From Bradyrhizobium semiaridum (GTDB taxonomy: Bacteria > Pseudomonadota > Alphaproteobacteria > Rhizobiales > Xanthobacteraceae): 64,000 bases of DNA. The notes beneath the pieces are model-generated. The model made no database searches. It saw only the letters and a list, made by a program, of their open reading frames with translations, and was not told the origin of the DNA. This document shows, piece by piece, positions 27,147-36,617 of the stretch. Position numbers and translations under genes: made by a program. The stretch spans positions 1 through 64,000 of the forward strand of contig NZ_JAGKJJ010000006.1 in assembly GCF_020329505.1 (NCBI RefSeq). The letters run 5' to 3'. How positions within the stretch are numbered: the first letter of the stretch is position 1; the number at the start of each line of letters is the position of its first letter.

Positions 27147-28493
27147 TCAGCAATTGTGCTGATATCGGTAGACCATCACGGAGCCGATGCCGAAGCCGAT
27201 CAAGCACCAAAACCATATGCCCTGCACCGGCCCTTCGATCGCGACGTCGAACGATGCATTGATCACGAACGACGCCGCGTAACAGCCGATGAAAATGAAC
27301 AAACCGCTCCACGCCTGCTCGCCGCTGCGGCGGGCCGCCCTCGAAGCAACGGCCAAGGCGGCCGACCAGGCGGCGATGAAGAGTGCCCACAGCGCCAGCC
27401 CGGGGACTCCGGCGCGCGCCAGGATCGTCATGTGGACACTGTGCGGACTCCGCAGCGGGGGGCTGTTCGGGTCCTTTCTGTGCTGGAAGCCGTCCGCGTC
27501 GGCAAGGTTCAATCCAAACCCTCGCCCGGTCCAGAAGTTGGACCCGAACACCGTGTCGTTGACGATGATCGTCCACCACTCGAGACGCCAGGTCTTGGTG
27601 CCTTCGGTATCTTCGCCCGACCGGGTCACAAGGCTGGCGACATTGTCGACGAACTGCCGGGTGCTGAGCGACCGCTCCTCGGTCGATCTGGCGACGCGCG
27701 CCTCGGTGACAGCCGTTTCGACCGAAAAGGCCGCGCCAAAGATCATCAGTCCGGCGACGAGGACAGCCGCCAGCGTTCGCACCTTGCCAAGAACCAGCGC
27801 GGCGAAGACGACGGGCACGACAAAGGCGAGCATTCCGCCCCGGCTTGCCGCACTGGCCATCACGGCCGTCGCGGACAAGATGACGATGGCGAGCGGGCTC
27901 ATCCTGCTGAACCCGACAAGGGCAAACACGGCGGCGCCAGCCAAATGCGTGGTGACCTCGCCGCTGCTCTGCAGGATGGGTACGTCGGAGCCGGGCCATC
28001 TCGGAATCTGTTCCCCCATGTAGCGATGGAACGCGTAGATGAAGGGGATGGTCGGGATGAAGATCCTTACGAACGTGCCGTAGTATCGAAGAATTGAATT
28101 GATGCGGTTGCCGTCGTCCAGCAGCAGCGCGATAACGATAAAGGCGAACCCTCCATACATCAGGACGACGCTGTCGCGCAGGGCGTCGAAGCCATAGGTT
28201 TCAATGAAGGGCAAGGTGCGCAGAAGGACCCAGAGCATCGCGGTGACAAGGGCGAGAGCCGGCAACGTCGTCAGCGTTGCGACGAGGCAGCCGGTCCGCA
28301 ACAGCACCAAAAGACCAAGGAACAGGGAAATCTCGCCGATGAAGATGGGAGGGAGGCCAAGATAGGCGAATCCCTTTCCAAGCAAGGCATATCCGAGGAG
28401 GACCACCGAGAGCAGCAGGAGATAACGGTCGCCCAGGTCCGCTCGCCTTACAGGAGCCGACCAACTTGCACTGCCTGAAGACATCGAGGTCAT
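27147..28493 (-). CDS. O-antigen ligase/polymerase-like membrane protein (Wzy type)
   Basis: Integral membrane protein of 448 residues with about eleven hydrophobic segments and a large periplasmic loop near residues 270-355 containing TGRGFGLNLAD and a conserved SPHSVHMTILARAGVPG, typical of the WaaL/Wzy O-antigen ligase superfamily, where H and R residues in this loop are catalytic. In an EPS locus with Wzx, Wzz and Wza homologues it is best read as the repeat-unit polymerase. It lies 61 bases after the export protein gene. The ribosome site is weak and a second ATG three codons in is possible. Confidence 0.88.
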   Translation of the reverse strand: MTSMSSGSASWSAPVRRADLGDRYLLLLSVVLLGYALLGKGFAYLGLPPIFIGEISLFLGLLVLLRTGCLVATLTTLPALALVTAMLWVLLRTLPFIETYGFDALRDSVVLMYGGFAFIVIALLLDDGNRINSILRYYGTFVRIFIPTIPFIYAFHRYMGEQIPRWPGSDVPILQSSGEVTTHLAGAAVFALVGFSRMSPLAIVILSATAVMASAASRGGMLAFVVPVVFAALVLGKVRTLAAVLVAGLMIFGAAFSVETAVTEARVARSTEERSLSTRQFVDNVASLVTRSGEDTEGTKTWRLEWWTIIVNDTVFGSNFWTGRGFGLNLADADGFQHRKDPNSPPLRSPHSVHMTILARAGVPGLALWALFIAAWSAALAVASRAARRSGEQAWSGLFIFIGCYAASFVINASFDVAIEGPVQGIWFWCLIGFGIGSVMVYRYQHNC

Positions 28494-28554
28494 CGAATTG
28501 CCGCCGTTGACGCCGCCGCTGCCCCGTTACGTCCGTCGCTGGTCGGATCGATTG

Positions 28555-29916
28555 CTAGCGTAACGCCGACACAACGGGTAGCTCCCGCGCTGCTGCTTCC
28601 CGACCAGACTCGGAGGCCGACAATTTGCGGTTCATTTCCGGAGGAAGCCGCTTCTTGACATCGATGATGTCGCCGGGCTGCACGACGGTCGCCTCGGTCG
28701 CCTCGAACACCGTCGTCTGACCGTTCCGCGCGCGCGTCACCGTGATGGTCCGGTCCGCTTCGGCGCCGAACAGACTGCCGGCCTGCTGACGCTTCGCCTC
28801 CCGGATCTCGCGCGCCGAGGGCAACGTCACATCGAGCTCCCTCAGGCGTTCGCGCACGTCGCGCAGGTCGGTAACGACCTGCCGCTTGAAGGCCGCCTCC
28901 GCCTCGTAGATCTTGACGTCGAGTTCGCCGGCCTCCATCCGCAGGCGCATGACCTGGGTGTTCAGCCTCCAGAGCTCGCTCTCCTGGTTGGCTTCCGTGA
29001 GCCGGAACTGCAGCTCGGCATTCGTGACGCCCAGGCCCTGCTTGACCAGCCGGCTATATTGATCGGCATGCTGCTTGACCGCGTCGAGCTGCTTCTTCGC
29101 TGCCTCGATCTGCCCGTTGTAGGATTCGATCTCGTTTTCCAGGCGGGGCCTTTGCGACCGCAGCAACTCGAGCTGCCGTTGCAGGATGTCAGCCTGCACT
29201 GCAAAGGTATCCATCTCGTCGGCGATTATGCTTGACGCCCGCCGGGCAAGTTGTTCGCCCGGCATGGGCTCCGCTTCCGCGAACACCTCCGAGGCGGGCG
29301 GCGAGAAGCTCTTCGCGCCATCGCGTTGCGCTTCGAGCCGCGCGCGGCGGACCAACAGCACCTGCCTTTGGAAGCTGAGCTGGCGCACGCGCTCGTTGGC
29401 CAGCAGGAATTCGGGGACTGCCGCGGCCTCGATCTGAGGCGGCAGTCCGAAGCCACCGGCGACGGCAACGGCGCTCTGCACGGTGCTGCCATAGCGGAAG
29501 GGATAAGCACCGGGCGCGCGCACGTCGCCCAGCACATACAGCGGCCGAAGCTCGCTGATCCGTACGCTCACGGAAGGTTGCCGGAGAACGCCGTCGGCCA
29601 GCCGGTCTCGAATAAGGTTCTGGCACTCATCAATCGTCAGATCCCTGACGTCGATCGGCCCGACCAACGGCAGGAGAATCTTGCCCGTGCCATCGACAGC
29701 GATGTCCCCTGACAATTCCGCCTGTCCAAAAACGCTCACGGTTATCCGATCGCCGGGGCCGAGCCGGTAGGCGTTGCCGTCCCCCGCGGGGTCGGCACGG
29801 AGCGAGAATGGGAATGCGAGGACGCCGAGCACAGCGGCCGTGCGCATGAATTGATGCAATGCACCGGCACTCCGGAACCTCAGCGTGCCAGCCATCGCCG
29901 CTCGAGCAGCCGTCAT
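28555..29916 (-). CDS. Polysaccharide export protein, Wza/ExoF type
   Basis: Envelope export protein of 453 residues. A signal peptide (about 45 residues with a long basic lead) precedes the poly-export domain (YRLGPGDRITVSVFGQ) and an SLBB-like segment (RPLYVLGDVRAPGAYPF). Residues about 190-370 are predicted long helices with coiled-coil character (LEAQRDG, LENEIESYNGQIEAAKK), as in ExoF-type proteins, and a second SLBB-like piece ends the chain (VVQPGDIIDVKKRLP). No lipobox cysteine is visible, unlike classical Wza. GAGGAGA precedes the ATG. It heads the leftward EPS arm. Confidence 0.92.
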   Translation of the reverse strand: MTAARAAMAGTLRFRSAGALHQFMRTAAVLGVLAFPFSLRADPAGDGNAYRLGPGDRITVSVFGQAELSGDIAVDGTGKILLPLVGPIDVRDLTIDECQNLIRDRLADGVLRQPSVSVRISELRPLYVLGDVRAPGAYPFRYGSTVQSAVAVAGGFGLPPQIEAAAVPEFLLANERVRQLSFQRQVLLVRRARLEAQRDGAKSFSPPASEVFAEAEPMPGEQLARRASSIIADEMDTFAVQADILQRQLELLRSQRPRLENEIESYNGQIEAAKKQLDAVKQHADQYSRLVKQGLGVTNAELQFRLTEANQESELWRLNTQVMRLRMEAGELDVKIYEAEAAFKRQVVTDLRDVRERLRELDVTLPSAREIREAKRQQAGSLFGAEADRTITVTRARNGQTTVFEATEATVVQPGDIIDVKKRLPPEMNRKLSASESGREAAARELPVVSALR

Positions 29917-30197
29917 GGACTCTCCTCGCGAACCGCGCGCGTCACCGGATGGGACGCGGCGGTCCACATTCGGCAGCAGCAACGCTAGCGACCTGCCGGA
30001 CCCCCATCGGGGGCGACGATGGCTATGCGACAGGCTCTTCGTGAGTACCCCTTGGGTATGCGCGGATAATCCGCATTGTATAGGCCGGGGCTCCCAATGA
30101 CCCCTTCCCGTTCGCAGCCCTCCCGATCAGAGTTCGGAGCGACCTTCGGGTCCTAGCGAGACGCCTTGTTGGCGCCTCGTAGCCAGGGAGTGATCCA
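29917..30197. promoter_or_regulatory. Divergent EPS promoter region with two adjacent palindromes
   Basis: The 281-base gap between the two EPS arms contains two perfect 13-base palindromes: TACCC-CTT-GGGTA at 30046-30058 and GCGGAT-A-ATCCGC at 30062-30074. Their centres are 16 bases apart, about one and a half helical turns. A TATA-like stretch follows at 30076-30082. Dimeric LuxR-type regulators favour short palindromes of this kind, and two such regulators are encoded at 20.7-22.8 kb. The link is inferred. Confidence 0.5.
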
Positions 30198-31178
30198 ATG
30201 AAAAAGCGGGTTCTTGTGACCGGCGGTGCGGGCTTTCTCGGCTCGCATCTGTGTGCAAGGCTGCTCGACCAGGAGTGTCAGGTTCTCTGCGTCGACAACT
30301 ACTTCACGGGTACCCGCCGCAACGTCGAACCCCTGCTCAACGAGCCCGGCTTTGAGGTCATGCGTCACGACGTGACCTTCCCTCTTTATGTCGAGGTCGA
30401 CGAGATCTACAATCTGGCCTGCCCGGCCTCGCCGGTTCACTATCAGCATGATCCGGTCCAGACGACCAAGACGAGTGTCATCGGAACGATCAACATGCTG
30501 GGCCTCGCCAAGCGCCTGCACGCCCCGATCCTGCAGGCGTCGACCAGCGAAGTGTATGGCGATCCCGACGTCCATCCTCAGACCGAGGCCTATCGCGGCC
30601 TCGTCAATCTGGCGGGCCCGCGCGGCTGCTACGACGAAGGCAAGCGGTGCGCCGAAACGCTGTGCTACGACTACAAGCGCCAGCACCGGCTCTCGATAAG
30701 GGTCGCACGCATCTTCAACACATACGGCCCGAACATGCATCCGCAGGATGGGCGCGTTGTCTCCAGCTTTATCGTCCAGGCCCTGAAAAACCAGCCGATC
30801 ACCATATTTGGCTCGGGCGCGCAAACGAGATCGTTCTGCTATGTCGACGATCTCGTCGATGGCCTGATGCGCCTGATGGGTGTCGAGGGCGATCTCGACG
30901 GCCCCGTCAATCTCGGCAACCCCTCCGAAACCACCATCAACGAACTTGCCGAATTGATCATCTCTCTCGTCGGGTCGAAATCGAAACTCGAGTTTCGCGC
31001 GCTGCCGCAGGACGACCCTCGCCAACGCTGCCCCGATATTACCCGGGCCAGAGAGATCTTGCATTGGCGGCCGACGATCCCGCTTCGGGAAGGCCTGAAC
31101 CGGACCATCCGCTATTTCGACAGCCTGCTTTCGAGCCCCAGTGAAACGAAGAAGATCATATGGAAAGTCGCCAGCTAG
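30198..31178 (+). CDS. UDP-glucuronate decarboxylase (UDP-xylose synthase)
   Basis: Extended short-chain dehydrogenase of 326 residues that converts UDP-glucuronate to UDP-xylose with tightly bound NAD. The cofactor motif is [12 protein letters not shown], the catalytic tyrosine/lysine is in GCYDEGKR, and [18 protein letters not shown] is diagnostic of this family. The substrate UDP-glucuronate would come from a UDP-glucose dehydrogenase not in the window. It is the first gene of the rightward EPS arm and overlaps the next gene by 19 bases, indicating coupled expression. The product suggests xylose, or a sugar derived from it, in the EPS. Confidence 0.93.
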   Translation: MKKRVLVTGGAGFLGSHLCARLLDQECQVLCVDNYFTGTRRNVEPLLNEPGFEVMRHDVTFPLYVEVDEIYNLACPASPVHYQHDPVQTTKTSVIGTINMLGLAKRLHAPILQASTSEVYGDPDVHPQTEAYRGLVNLAGPRGCYDEGKRCAETLCYDYKRQHRLSIRVARIFNTYGPNMHPQDGRVVSSFIVQALKNQPITIFGSGAQTRSFCYVDDLVDGLMRLMGVEGDLDGPVNLGNPSETTINELAELIISLVGSKSKLEFRALPQDDPRQRCPDITRAREILHWRPTIPLREGLNRTIRYFDSLLSSPSETKKIIWKVAS

Positions 31179-32017
31179 GTCTCGCCGGTTCAATCCATCA
31201 CGATCGCGTCGATATTCTCGGTGTCGGCATCAGTCTGATCAATCTGAACGACGCTATCGCAACGATTGAGCACTGGATCAGCCGTCGCAGCCGCAATTAC
31301 GTCTGCATCACCGGCGTTCACGGCGTGATGGAGAGCCGCCGCGACGAGCGCTTGCGTCGCATCCACAACGACGCCGGCATGGTGACGCCGGACGGCATGC
31401 CGCTGGTGTGGCTTTCACGGATCTTTGGCAGCGATCGTATCCGCCGGGTCTACGGTCCGGACCTGATGCGGGAAATGACCGCCGTCTCAAGTCTGCGCGG
31501 CTACCGGCAGTTCTACTATGGCGGCGCCGAAGGTGTCGCCGAGCAGCTCAGGCAGGTCATGATCGCCGAGCACCCCGGGCTGCAGGTGGCGGGCTTGCTC
31601 AGTCCCCCGTTCCGCGAGCTGACGGCCGAGGAGGACGAGGCGATCGTTGCCGCGATCAACGCGGCGCGCCCCGACATCGTGTGGGTAGGGTTGAGCACGC
31701 CCAAGCAGGAGCTATGGATGGCAAGCCACCTCGGGCGCATCGAGGCGCCGGTCATGCTCGGCGTCGGGGCGGCTTTCGACTTCCTGGCAGGCACCAAAGC
31801 CCAGGCTCCGCCGTGGATGCAACGACGCGGGCTCGAGTGGCTGTTTCGGCTGTGCTCCGAGCCGCGGCGTCTGTGGCGTCGCTACGCCTATATCGTCCCG
31901 GGCTTCAGCATCCTTGCCGCCGCCGAGATTCTGCGTCGCGCGCTGCGACCCTCCGTTCGCTCGCGCACGCCCTTGAGCATGAGCAGCTGGAAGCCGGACA
32001 GTCGAGCGAAGGAATAG
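31160..32017 (+). CDS. Glycosyltransferase, WecG/TagA/CpsF family (GT26)
   Basis: Peripheral membrane transferase of 285 residues that extends lipid-linked EPS intermediates. The family core is visible: [16 protein letters not shown], the catalytic aspartate in [24 protein letters not shown] and [12 protein letters not shown]. Known members move N-acetylmannosamine, glucose or glucuronic acid from a nucleotide sugar onto a polyprenyl-linked acceptor. It begins 19 bases inside the UDP-xylose synthase gene and ends five bases before the flippase start. Confidence 0.92.
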   Translation: MESRQLGLAGSIHHDRVDILGVGISLINLNDAIATIEHWISRRSRNYVCITGVHGVMESRRDERLRRIHNDAGMVTPDGMPLVWLSRIFGSDRIRRVYGPDLMREMTAVSSLRGYRQFYYGGAEGVAEQLRQVMIAEHPGLQVAGLLSPPFRELTAEEDEAIVAAINAARPDIVWVGLSTPKQELWMASHLGRIEAPVMLGVGAAFDFLAGTKAQAPPWMQRRGLEWLFRLCSEPRRLWRRYAYIVPGFSILAAAEILRRALRPSVRSRTPLSMSSWKPDSRAKE

Positions 32018-32021
32018 GAGC

Positions 32022-33467
32022 TTGGACCGCAATTCGAAATGCGGCGTACCGATGGCGGCGGCAGCACCGGTGCCCTCGCCGGTCCCATCCGCTCGACCGG
32101 GACCGATGCCAGGGCAGACAAAATGGTGGTCGGTCGCGGTGCTGCGCATCGCCTGGCAAAAGTGGCGCACACACGCGCTGGGGCTCGCGGACCAGGCCGT
32201 GGTCAGCGGCGTCAGCTTTGCGACAACGGTTCTGGTCGGCCACTGGACCTCCCCCAGGGAGCTTGGCCTCTATGCGATCGGAATCTCCATACTGATCTCG
32301 ATCGTTGCGATCCAGGACTCGCTGATCGCGCTGCCATATACGATCCAGCGGCATCTGCCGCGCGGCACACCGACCGAGCACGCCGGCGGTTCGCTGGTAC
32401 AATCCGGCCTGCTTTCGGCGCTCGGCCTGATCGTTCCTTCAGGGACCGCGCTGGCTCTGTCCGTCTACGGGGCGGCGCCTGAACTGGTTGCAATGACCTG
32501 GGCGCTGGCAATCGTCACGCCGTTCGCGCTGCTGCGCGATTTCGGGCGGCGGTATTCCTTCGCGCATCTGCAGATGAATCGCGCATTGATCCTCGATGTC
32601 GCGGTCGCAGCGATCCAGCTGGTCGCGCTGTGCTGGCTGGGATGGACCGGGAGAATGTCGTCGGCGAGCGCATATATCGCCATCGGGATCGCCTGCGCAC
32701 TCCCCGGCAGCGTCTGGTTATGCCTCAACCGCAGCAATTTCGTGATCCGCACGAATCAGCTGTCGGCAGCGATCACACATGGCTGGGACCTGGGAAAATG
32801 GCTCTTCGCAATCCAGATAACCATCTGCGTTCAGGCAAGCATCCCGTACTGGCTGTTGGCATTGATCGCCGGCCCGACGGCGACGGGAATCTATGCCGCG
32901 TGCATGAGCATCGTCCTCTTTGCAAATCCGTTCATCATCGGGATCGGCAACACGTTGGCTCCGAAGGCTGCTTTGGCCCTGAGTGAGGGCGGCCACCCGC
33001 GGCTCTGTCGCGAGGCAGCGCAGGATCTGCTGTTGCTGGGCGGAGCGATGATGCTGTTCTGCCTGGCGATCTTCTTTCTGGGCGACGACGTGATGCGCCT
33101 GCTCTACTCGAACGAGGAGTATGCCGATCACGCCCATACCCTGTTCGTGCTGGCGCTAGCACTGCTCGCCTCGGCGCTCGGCATGCCCGCGACCAATGCG
33201 TTGCTGGCCATGGAGCGCCCCCAGGCGCTTCTCGGGGCCAGTTCGCTGGGCGCCGGCGTGACGGTGGCTCTCGTCTGGTATCTGATGATCGAAGGCGGAC
33301 TGCCGGGAGCCGCTTACGGATTTTTGACTGGCAGCGTGACCGGCTCGCTTGGAAGGTGGATCGCGTTCCTGATCTTCGTTCCCCGGCGGAATGCGTGCCG
33401 CGACGATGTCCATCAATCGGGTTTTCCCGCAACCGAGGCCGAACGGCCCGCTGATCATCATTTGTGA
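32022..33467 (+). CDS. Polysaccharide flippase, Wzx/MATE-like
   Basis: Integral membrane protein of about 481 residues with twelve or more hydrophobic segments, of the oligosaccharide flippase family. It would turn lipid-linked repeat units across the inner membrane. An N-terminal stretch rich in proline and alanine (about residues 10-33) precedes the first segment. The start is a TTG at 32022 with AAGGAA eight bases upstream; an ATG at 32052 lacks a site. It follows the GT26 gene by only four bases. Confidence 0.87.
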   Translation: MDRNSKCGVPMAAAAPVPSPVPSARPGPMPGQTKWWSVAVLRIAWQKWRTHALGLADQAVVSGVSFATTVLVGHWTSPRELGLYAIGISILISIVAIQDSLIALPYTIQRHLPRGTPTEHAGGSLVQSGLLSALGLIVPSGTALALSVYGAAPELVAMTWALAIVTPFALLRDFGRRYSFAHLQMNRALILDVAVAAIQLVALCWLGWTGRMSSASAYIAIGIACALPGSVWLCLNRSNFVIRTNQLSAAITHGWDLGKWLFAIQITICVQASIPYWLLALIAGPTATGIYAACMSIVLFANPFIIGIGNTLAPKAALALSEGGHPRLCREAAQDLLLLGGAMMLFCLAIFFLGDDVMRLLYSNEEYADHAHTLFVLALALLASALGMPATNALLAMERPQALLGASSLGAGVTVALVWYLMIEGGLPGAAYGFLTGSVTGSLGRWIAFLIFVPRRNACRDDVHQSGFPATEAERPADHHL

Positions 33468-33536
33468 ATGGAGCTTTTTCGACCGCCAGACGCCTGAGCG
33501 GCGCCATGGATGGACGCATCTCGGAGGAATAACGCA

Positions 33537-34802
33537 ATGAACCTCCTGTCGCCTGTAAGGGTTTGTATCATCGGCGCCGGACCCTACGGCCTTTCAGTCG
33601 CCGCGCACCTGAAATCCAAGGGGATAGATTTCCGCATCTTCGGCATCTCGATGCATCGATGGCGCGCCCAAATGCCGATTGGGATGTTCCTGAAGTCCGA
33701 AGGTTGCGCCTCGAGCCTCTCCGATCCGACGGGTCACCAAACGCTTGGCCGATACTGCGCCGAGCACGCGCTGCCGTATAGCGAATGGGGTCTGCCGATC
33801 TCGCGAGAGGATTTTGTCCGATATGCGCTGGCATTTCAGCGGGCGCTCGTACCCAACGTCGAAAGCGCGATGGTGACCATGGTCAGCAAGTCGCGCAATA
33901 GTTTCCGGCTGGAGTTGAGCAGCGGTGAGAGATTGAACGCTGAGCGGGTCATCATCGCAACCGGCCTGGAGCATATGACCCTCGTGCCGCCGGAATTGAG
34001 CCAGTTGCCCGCGCACCTGCGATCGCATTCGGCGGAGCATCACGACCTCAGTCAGTTTGGAGGCAGGGACGTCACGGTGATCGGCGGCGGACAGTCCGCC
34101 CTCGAAGCAGCGGCGCTGCTGCATGAAGCAGGTGCAAGCGTCCGCCTCGTCGTTCGCAAGCCATCGCTCGCATGGAACCCGTCGCCGAGCGGCGATCGCC
34201 TAACCTTGTATCAGCGCCTGGCGCGTCCAAGGACGGGCCTCGGAGACGGGCTCCAACTCTGGGCGTACAGCAATCTTCCCCACATGTTCCGCTATCTGCC
34301 TCAACGAATCCGGCACGACAGAGCAAAGCATGTGCTTGGCCCCGCAGGCGCGTGGTGGTTGAGAGACAGGATCGCCGGGTTGCCGATCCTGCTCGGTCAC
34401 TCGGTGCGTGGCGCCGAGGCCCGAGGCGACCGTGCCGTGCTGCATGTCTCCGATCCCGGTGGCCGCCCGGATCATCTGGTCACCGATCACGTGATAGCTG
34501 CCACCGGTTACGCTTTCCAGGTCGATCGACTGCCATTCCTCAGCGACGATCTCAGGTCCCGGCTTCGCGTTGAGCGGCAGTTGCCGATGCTCAGCTCGGA
34601 TTTCGAATCGTCCGTGCCTGGACTGTATTTTACCGGGCTGGCCAGTACCTACTCCTTTGGTCCCGCCATGCGGTTCATCCATGGCACGAGCTTCACGGCG
34701 CGGCGCATATCCGAGCAGATCGCAGCCGCGGAACGAGACAGCAGGCCGGCAATCCGATCCGCCCGCATCGCCAAGTACGACAATCTGGAGGCGGGCGGCT
34801 AG
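33537..34802 (+). CDS. FAD-dependent NAD(P)-binding oxidoreductase, flavin-monooxygenase-like
   Basis: Cytoplasmic two-dinucleotide-fold enzyme of 421 residues. The N-terminal FAD motif is IIGAGPYGLSVAAHL, a mid-chain nucleotide motif is VTVIGGGQSALEAAALL, and VIAATGYAF resembles the ATG-containing motif of flavin monooxygenases and N-hydroxylases. The ATG at 33537 has GGAGG nine bases upstream. It is followed after 12 bases by an ATP-grasp gene, so the two probably act together. Its role in EPS making is not known; it could oxidise an amino-sugar or an amino-acid substituent. Such an enzyme is not part of the standard Wzx/Wzy set. Confidence 0.83.
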   Translation: MNLLSPVRVCIIGAGPYGLSVAAHLKSKGIDFRIFGISMHRWRAQMPIGMFLKSEGCASSLSDPTGHQTLGRYCAEHALPYSEWGLPISREDFVRYALAFQRALVPNVESAMVTMVSKSRNSFRLELSSGERLNAERVIIATGLEHMTLVPPELSQLPAHLRSHSAEHHDLSQFGGRDVTVIGGGQSALEAAALLHEAGASVRLVVRKPSLAWNPSPSGDRLTLYQRLARPRTGLGDGLQLWAYSNLPHMFRYLPQRIRHDRAKHVLGPAGAWWLRDRIAGLPILLGHSVRGAEARGDRAVLHVSDPGGRPDHLVTDHVIAATGYAFQVDRLPFLSDDLRSRLRVERQLPMLSSDFESSVPGLYFTGLASTYSFGPAMRFIHGTSFTARRISEQIAAAERDSRPAIRSARIAKYDNLEAGG

Positions 34803-34814
34803 CTCGAGCTTGTG

Positions 34815-36089
34815 ATGCTCACATCGGCCGACGTGGACAGAAAAGTTTCGGTGCTGTTGTTCAGGATCGGCGAGTACGTCATTCACCATGGCGCCATCGG
34901 CATCGCTCGAAGCCTCGGCCGATTGGGTATCCCGGTCTATGCAACCGTCGAGGACCGCTACACCCCGCTTGCGATGTGCCGGCATCTGGCCGGAACCTTT
35001 GTCAACCGGACCACGGATGCCAATGACGTCTTGAACTGCCTGCGTTCGATCGCTGAACGCATGAAGGGCCCCACGATCCTGCTCCCGACGGATGACAACG
35101 CGGCTGTGTTCATCGCGGAGCACGCGAAGCACCTGAGCGATCATTTTCTGTTCCCGCATCTGCGGGCGGAGCTTCCTCGCCAGCTGGCCGACAAGATGAG
35201 CTTGTACGCACTGTGCCGACGGGCCGGAATACCCTGTCCTGATTTTGCCTTTCCCACCTCTCTCGAAGAGGTGCATGAGTTTGTCGAGCGCACGACATTC
35301 CCCATCATCGTCAAGGCCGCGGACCATTCGCGGCCACTGCACAATTGCTACCGCAGCCTCATCGTGCGAACCCCGGAAGAACTCCGTGCAATTTGCGGGC
35401 CGCCGGAATTCTTTCGCCGCCCGAACATGATCCTGCAAGAACACATTCCTGGAGAGGATTGGATCTTTCACGGCTATCGCAATGCCGAAACGGACTCCCT
35501 CGTCGGCTTCACTGGAAGGAAGCTGCGATCCTATCCACCCTTTGCAGGCCCCACCACGCTGGGCGTGTCGATCCGGAATGATCGTCTCGAGGAACAGGCC
35601 GGGGTGATGCTGCGAGACATCGGCTATTCCGGCATCATGGATCTCGACTACCGTCGCGACGAGCGCGACGGTCAATACAAGCTCGTCGACTTCAACCCGC
35701 GCGTTGGCGCGAATTTTCGAATGTTCGAAACCAGCGAGGGTATTGACGTCGTCCGCGCGCTCCATCTCGACCTCACGGGTCGGCAGATCCGCAGGTCTCC
35801 AATGATCGAAGGCCGGACGTTCGTCGTGGAGCTCTATGACCTGGTTGCGTCCCTCACCTACCCACGCCGCGGCAGATTGAGCGTCCAGGCGTGGCGAAAA
35901 TCACTTGCCGGGACCCGCGAACTGGCCTGGTGGAGCTGGGACGATCCAGTCCCGTTTCTGGCAATGGGCGTGCGCCTGCTGCTTCGGGTCGCGGCACGCA
36001 CGGCCCGGAGAAACGGCGGGAAGGTCCTGCTGCGTGTCAGGCGAACCAACAAACTCCTTCACTTTGGCGCCAGAAGCAAGAAAGCCTAG
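34815..36089 (+). CDS. ATP-grasp family carboxylate ligase
   Basis: Cytoplasmic ligase of 424 residues that would activate a carboxylate with ATP and join it to an amine or similar nucleophile. The ATP-grasp fold is visible from the phosphate-binding lysine in PIIVKAADHSRP, the MILQEHIPGED strand, and the metal-binding KLVDFNPRVGANFR. An N-terminal preATP-grasp domain (about 100 residues) contains ILLPTDDNAAVFIAEH. The C-terminus is basic and weakly hydrophobic. The family includes D-aspartate ligase and carbamoyl-phosphate-synthase-like enzymes. It is coupled to the FAD enzyme upstream. An amino-acid or peptide decoration of the EPS is a reasonable but untested reading. Confidence 0.82.
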   Translation: MLTSADVDRKVSVLLFRIGEYVIHHGAIGIARSLGRLGIPVYATVEDRYTPLAMCRHLAGTFVNRTTDANDVLNCLRSIAERMKGPTILLPTDDNAAVFIAEHAKHLSDHFLFPHLRAELPRQLADKMSLYALCRRAGIPCPDFAFPTSLEEVHEFVERTTFPIIVKAADHSRPLHNCYRSLIVRTPEELRAICGPPEFFRRPNMILQEHIPGEDWIFHGYRNAETDSLVGFTGRKLRSYPPFAGPTTLGVSIRNDRLEEQAGVMLRDIGYSGIMDLDYRRDERDGQYKLVDFNPRVGANFRMFETSEGIDVVRALHLDLTGRQIRRSPMIEGRTFVVELYDLVASLTYPRRGRLSVQAWRKSLAGTRELAWWSWDDPVPFLAMGVRLLLRVAARTARRNGGKVLLRVRRTNKLLHFGARSKKA

Positions 36090-36455
36090 TTTCGCTTGCT
36101 CGCGCTTCTGGCGCTGCCTTTCGCGCTGGCGCTTTTGGGATCCACCGCGGGCAACGTCATTACGGTCGCATGCGATTTGTCGTGACCGGCCGCAGGGTCC
36201 TCGGAGGCCGGCGCCCTGCCCTTACGGATTACCCCGACTTGCTGCTTTCCATCCTGTTCGTTCCGGCGTCCACTTGGCCGCCGACGCTTGGCTCGCGATC
36301 AATGCGCCCAAAGGCGCCACGCATCCCCGGACACGACAAGAACAGGATTGAACACTGAAAAGAACTCCCCCGACCGCAAGTGACGCCGTTCCCGACACAC
36401 TCTCCTCGCGCACGCCGAGCGCAACGGAGAGGCTCACGCCGAGAGGAGCCGCACG
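36090..36455. other. 366-base region without a clear gene
   Basis: Just after the ATP-grasp stop codon a 28-residue hydrophobic frame (FRLLALLALPFALALLGS then a stop) could be a small membrane peptide or the remnant of a larger gene; no ribosome site supports it. The rest gives only short proline/arginine-rich frames. A good ribosome site (GAGAGGAG) occurs at 36441-36448, leading into the small frame described next. Confidence 0.4.
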
Positions 36456-36617
36456 ATGCGACAGCCAGACGCTCTTGGCATCCCATCCGGCATATGCATG
36501 GGGACTGGTCAGGGCCGCTTGCGGATTCCTGCCGGGCACCGTGATCCGATCGGTCGGACGGTGGATCGCGCTCACGTTGGCCCGTCCAGCGCAAGAGACG
36601 CGCGCCGGCATGGCTGA
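36456..36617 (+). CDS. Possible 53-residue leader frame coupled to the kinase gene
   Basis: An ATG at 36456 preceded by GAGAGGAG at ideal spacing opens a 53-codon frame. Its TGA at 36615-36617 overlaps the ATG (36610) of the downstream kinase, which lacks its own ribosome site. The composition is not clearly protein-like (many R, G, D). It may serve mainly to bring ribosomes to the kinase start, or the kinase N-terminus may be mis-set. No known family recognised. Confidence 0.35.
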   Translation: MRQPDALGIPSGICMGTGQGRLRIPAGHRDPIGRTVDRAHVGPSSARDARRHG

